Shown here: one piece after another, positions 5,812 to 7,283 of the stretch | How positions within the stretch are numbered: position 1 is the first letter of the stretch | How the letters are laid out: each line of letters begins with the position of its first letter | Source of the DNA: Candidatus Dormiibacterota bacterium | GTDB lineage: Bacteria > Chloroflexota > Dormibacteria > Aeolococcales > Aeolococcaceae | Length of the DNA: 7,283 nt | Direction: 5' to 3' | Assembly: GCA_003170875.1 (NCBI GenBank) | Contig: PMYJ01000130.1 | Span: 4,313-11,595 of the forward strand | Notes under the pieces: generated by a model | The model's database searches: none | Told to the model about the DNA's origin: nothing | The model's input: the letters and a program-made list of their open reading frames with translations, nothing else | Made by a program: the position numbers and the translations under genes

Positions 5812-7162
5812 GCCGGCGGGCTCGCCACGCCAGCCCTCCGAGCTGGTCGACGAGCGCCGTCGCCTCGTCCTCGTCTCGGCAGAGCGCGGCCGCCACCCAA
5901 CGCCGCCCCGCGGTGTCGATTCGGAGGTTGGCGAGGTGGAGGGCCCGGAGCAGAGGCCCGCTGCTCAGCCGGATGCTCTGAACCTTCTCCAGGGGCACGA
6001 TGACCGTCGCCGGGCGCACCCGGCCGGTCTGGGTCACCAGCCAGCGGTCGTCGTGCCAGGCGGAGAGGTAGTGATACGAGAAGGGAGCTCGAAACCAGGC
6101 CCGTCGCGGCGGAGCCCCGGCGCGGGCGAGGGTGGCGGGCGCGCCCGGGGCGACCTGGCCGACCAGCCACCGTGCCTGGTCCAGGGTCGCGACCGGGGCG
6201 AGGAGGTGGGCCAGCTGGCGCGCCTCACCCTGGCGGCGGGCCTCCGGCTGGCGGGCGACGTCCAGCTCGACCCGGGCCCAGCCGAACGGTCGCCAGAGCA
6301 ACGGCTGGATCAGGCGCACCGCCTGGATGCGGCCGTAGGGGATGGTCTCGTGCCGCTTCTGGAGGAGACCCCGATGAAGGCGCAGGCCATCGGGCGCCTG
6401 GCCGATCGTGAAGTCGAAGTCGCCGTTCACGGAGCGGGCCGCATCGAAGCAGAGGGCGACCAGGCCGGTCACGACCCCGCTGATCAGTGAGGTCGCGGCA
6501 TCCGCGCCACCCTGGCGAACGGCACCGTCCGCTCCGGTCGGATCGACGGCGGCCAGGATCGCCCCCACGGCGACGAGCACGAGAACCAGCAGCCAGGCGC
6601 CGCGGAGCAGGCTCGCCGCGATCAGCCGCCCGTTATCGACCCGGAAGAGGGGGAGCGCGGGCGGCTCCGGAGTCTCGGCGGCGAGCCCGTGCGCCAGGGC
6701 GAGCAGCTGCGCTCTCACCGCCGCCGCGTCCTGATTGCTCAGGTAGGCGAGACGCCCGTGCTGACGGTGGCCGGTCCCGGCCGAGACGATCCGCACCTCG
6801 GCGAGACCGAGGATGCGCGCGGTGAGCGGAGCGACCACATCGACCGCCTGGACGCGGCGGAGCGGGAACCGCAGCGACTGGCGGTACACCAGCCCGGTGT
6901 CGATCTGAAGCTCATCGCCGACGACCCGCCAGCGCGTGACCAGCCAGGAGACCACGGCGGCCACCATGCCGAGGACCGCCACCGCTCCGACCACCAGCGT
7001 TTCCACGGTCCGGCCGGACGAGCTGTGGTCGCCGGAGATCCAGGAGACGCCTCCCACCAGCACCGCCCCGAGGGTGATCCCGATCCTGACGATCGGGGAG
7101 AGGGGATGAAGCCGGCACCAGGTGCCGGCCAGGGCCGGGGCCTGGGAGGTGCTCGGCGGCAT
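5801..7162 (-). CDS. YdbT-type membrane protein with three bacterial PH (bPH2) domains
   Basis: The 453 residues alternate membrane helices and bPH2 domains, as in the YdbT family. Hydrophobic segments are at about 22-40, 55-75, 181-206 and 223-241. The first bPH2 unit follows TRWRVVGDELQIDTGLVYR (76-94) with FPLRRVQAVDVV and an LGLAEVRI strand. The second begins near DFDFTIG (248) with GLLQKRHETIPYGRIQAVRLIQ and FGWARVELDVA. The third begins near DDRWLVTQTGRV (371) with VIVPLEKVQSIRLSSGPL and LANLRIDTAG. The recurring pattern of positively charged G-hydrophobic strand, then P-hydrophobic-x-x-V/I-Q-x-hydrophobic, is the family mark. In Bacillus the YdbS/YdbT pair has been linked to tolerance of other bacteria's antimicrobial compounds; the molecular role is not settled. 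The ATG shares one base with the stop of the upstream ydbS-like gene (TGATG), so translation is very probably coupled. The C-terminus ends in a basic stretch (WRARRLSW). The stop lies inside the end of the convergent transpeptidase gene. Confidence 0.88.
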   Translation of the reverse strand: MPPSTSQAPALAGTWCRLHPLSPIVRIGITLGAVLVGGVSWISGDHSSSGRTVETLVVGAVAVLGMVAAVVSWLVTRWRVVGDELQIDTGLVYRQSLRFPLRRVQAVDVVAPLTARILGLAEVRIVSAGTGHRQHGRLAYLSNQDAAAVRAQLLALAHGLAAETPEPPALPLFRVDNGRLIAASLLRGAWLLVLVLVAVGAILAAVDPTGADGAVRQGGADAATSLISGVVTGLVALCFDAARSVNGDFDFTIGQAPDGLRLHRGLLQKRHETIPYGRIQAVRLIQPLLWRPFGWARVELDVARQPEARRQGEARQLAHLLAPVATLDQARWLVGQVAPGAPATLARAGAPPRRAWFRAPFSYHYLSAWHDDRWLVTQTGRVRPATVIVPLEKVQSIRLSSGPLLRALHLANLRIDTAGRRWVAAALCRDEDEATALVDQLGGLAWRARRLSW

Positions 7163-7283
7163 CAGAGTCCCGAGGCCCGGGCCTCGCCGAGCGTGGCCAG
7201 CCGGTCGCGGAGCTGAGCGGCGTCGGTGCTGCGGATCCCGGGTATGCGGGCGTCGGTGGCCGCGGCCGCGGTGTGGAGCTGGA
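7162..7283 (-). CDS. YdbS-type bacterial PH-domain protein, C-terminal end only
   Basis: Only the last 39 residues are visible; the rest lies beyond the right edge. They read LHTAAAATDARIPGI followed by STDAAQLRDRLATLGEARASGL. This fits the end of YdbS-like bPH2 proteins: a final strand with Thr-Ala-Ala, then ARIPGL and a helix of the type AExLRDRLA. The stop TGA (7164-7162) shares its last base with the ATG of the following ydbT-like gene. YdbS is normally a small membrane protein of about 160 residues encoded just before YdbT, so order and coupling agree with the assignment. Confidence 0.72.
   Translation of the reverse strand, partial: QLHTAAAATDARIPGIRSTDAAQLRDRLATLGEARASGL

Noticed and set aside
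5936..7216. Plus-strand open frames opposite the PH-domain genes (5936-6490, 6689-7216 and smaller ones)
   Set aside because: They have Arg/Gly/Pro-rich composition and no motifs, while the minus strand carries clear bPH2 repeats and membrane helices.

Overview
The window is high-GC bacterial chromosome (roughly 70% by eye) with densely packed, ordinary-looking genes. I see no mobile element, CRISPR array, tRNA or rRNA. Nothing fixes the taxon. The GC content, a near-leaderless gene behind a TACAAT box and the mix of protein families would suit a soil lineage such as Dormibacterota, Chloroflexota or Actinomycetota; this is a low-confidence inference.

Layout from left to right. (1) At 1-896, plus strand, lie the 3' end of purD and a complete purE, coupled by a 4-base ATGA overlap; both act in de novo purine synthesis. 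(2) At 944-2184, minus strand, is a secreted lipoprotein with a beta-propeller-like body. Its signal peptide (with its own ribosome binding site) and its body are in different frames, and the switch falls at or near a short CG repeat. (3) At 2185-2510 is a 326-base divergent gap without a gene. It holds several short hairpins and ends in a -10-like box just before the next start codon. (4) At 2511-4295, plus strand, is a 594-residue protein with the architecture of the pyruvate carboxylase B / oxaloacetate decarboxylase alpha subunit: carboxyltransferase barrel, conserved carboxylase domain and biotinyl domain. (5) At 4411-5811, plus strand, is a membrane-anchored or secreted L,D-transpeptidase with a long helical Gln-rich N-terminal region. 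(6) At 5801-7283, minus strand, is a YdbS/YdbT-type pair of bacterial PH-domain membrane proteins. The second is complete and translationally coupled to the first, which is cut by the window edge. Its 3' end overlaps that of the transpeptidase by 11 bases.

The most unusual item is the carboxyltransferase-like protein. By alignment from memory of the family motifs, all four metal ligands of the barrel are replaced (Asp to Tyr13, carbamylated Lys to His171, the two His to Ser200 and Cys202). Two substrate-site residues are also replaced (Arg to Ser83, Thr to Ala234). The following conserved carboxylase domain and the biotinylation motif EAMKM are intact. It may be a biotin-bearing pseudo-enzyme or an enzyme with altered chemistry. 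The second item is the frameshifted lipoprotein, which could be a sequencing error, a pseudogene or a slippage switch.

The genes do not form one pathway. They are purine synthesis, biotin-dependent carboxyl metabolism and three cell-envelope loci side by side.
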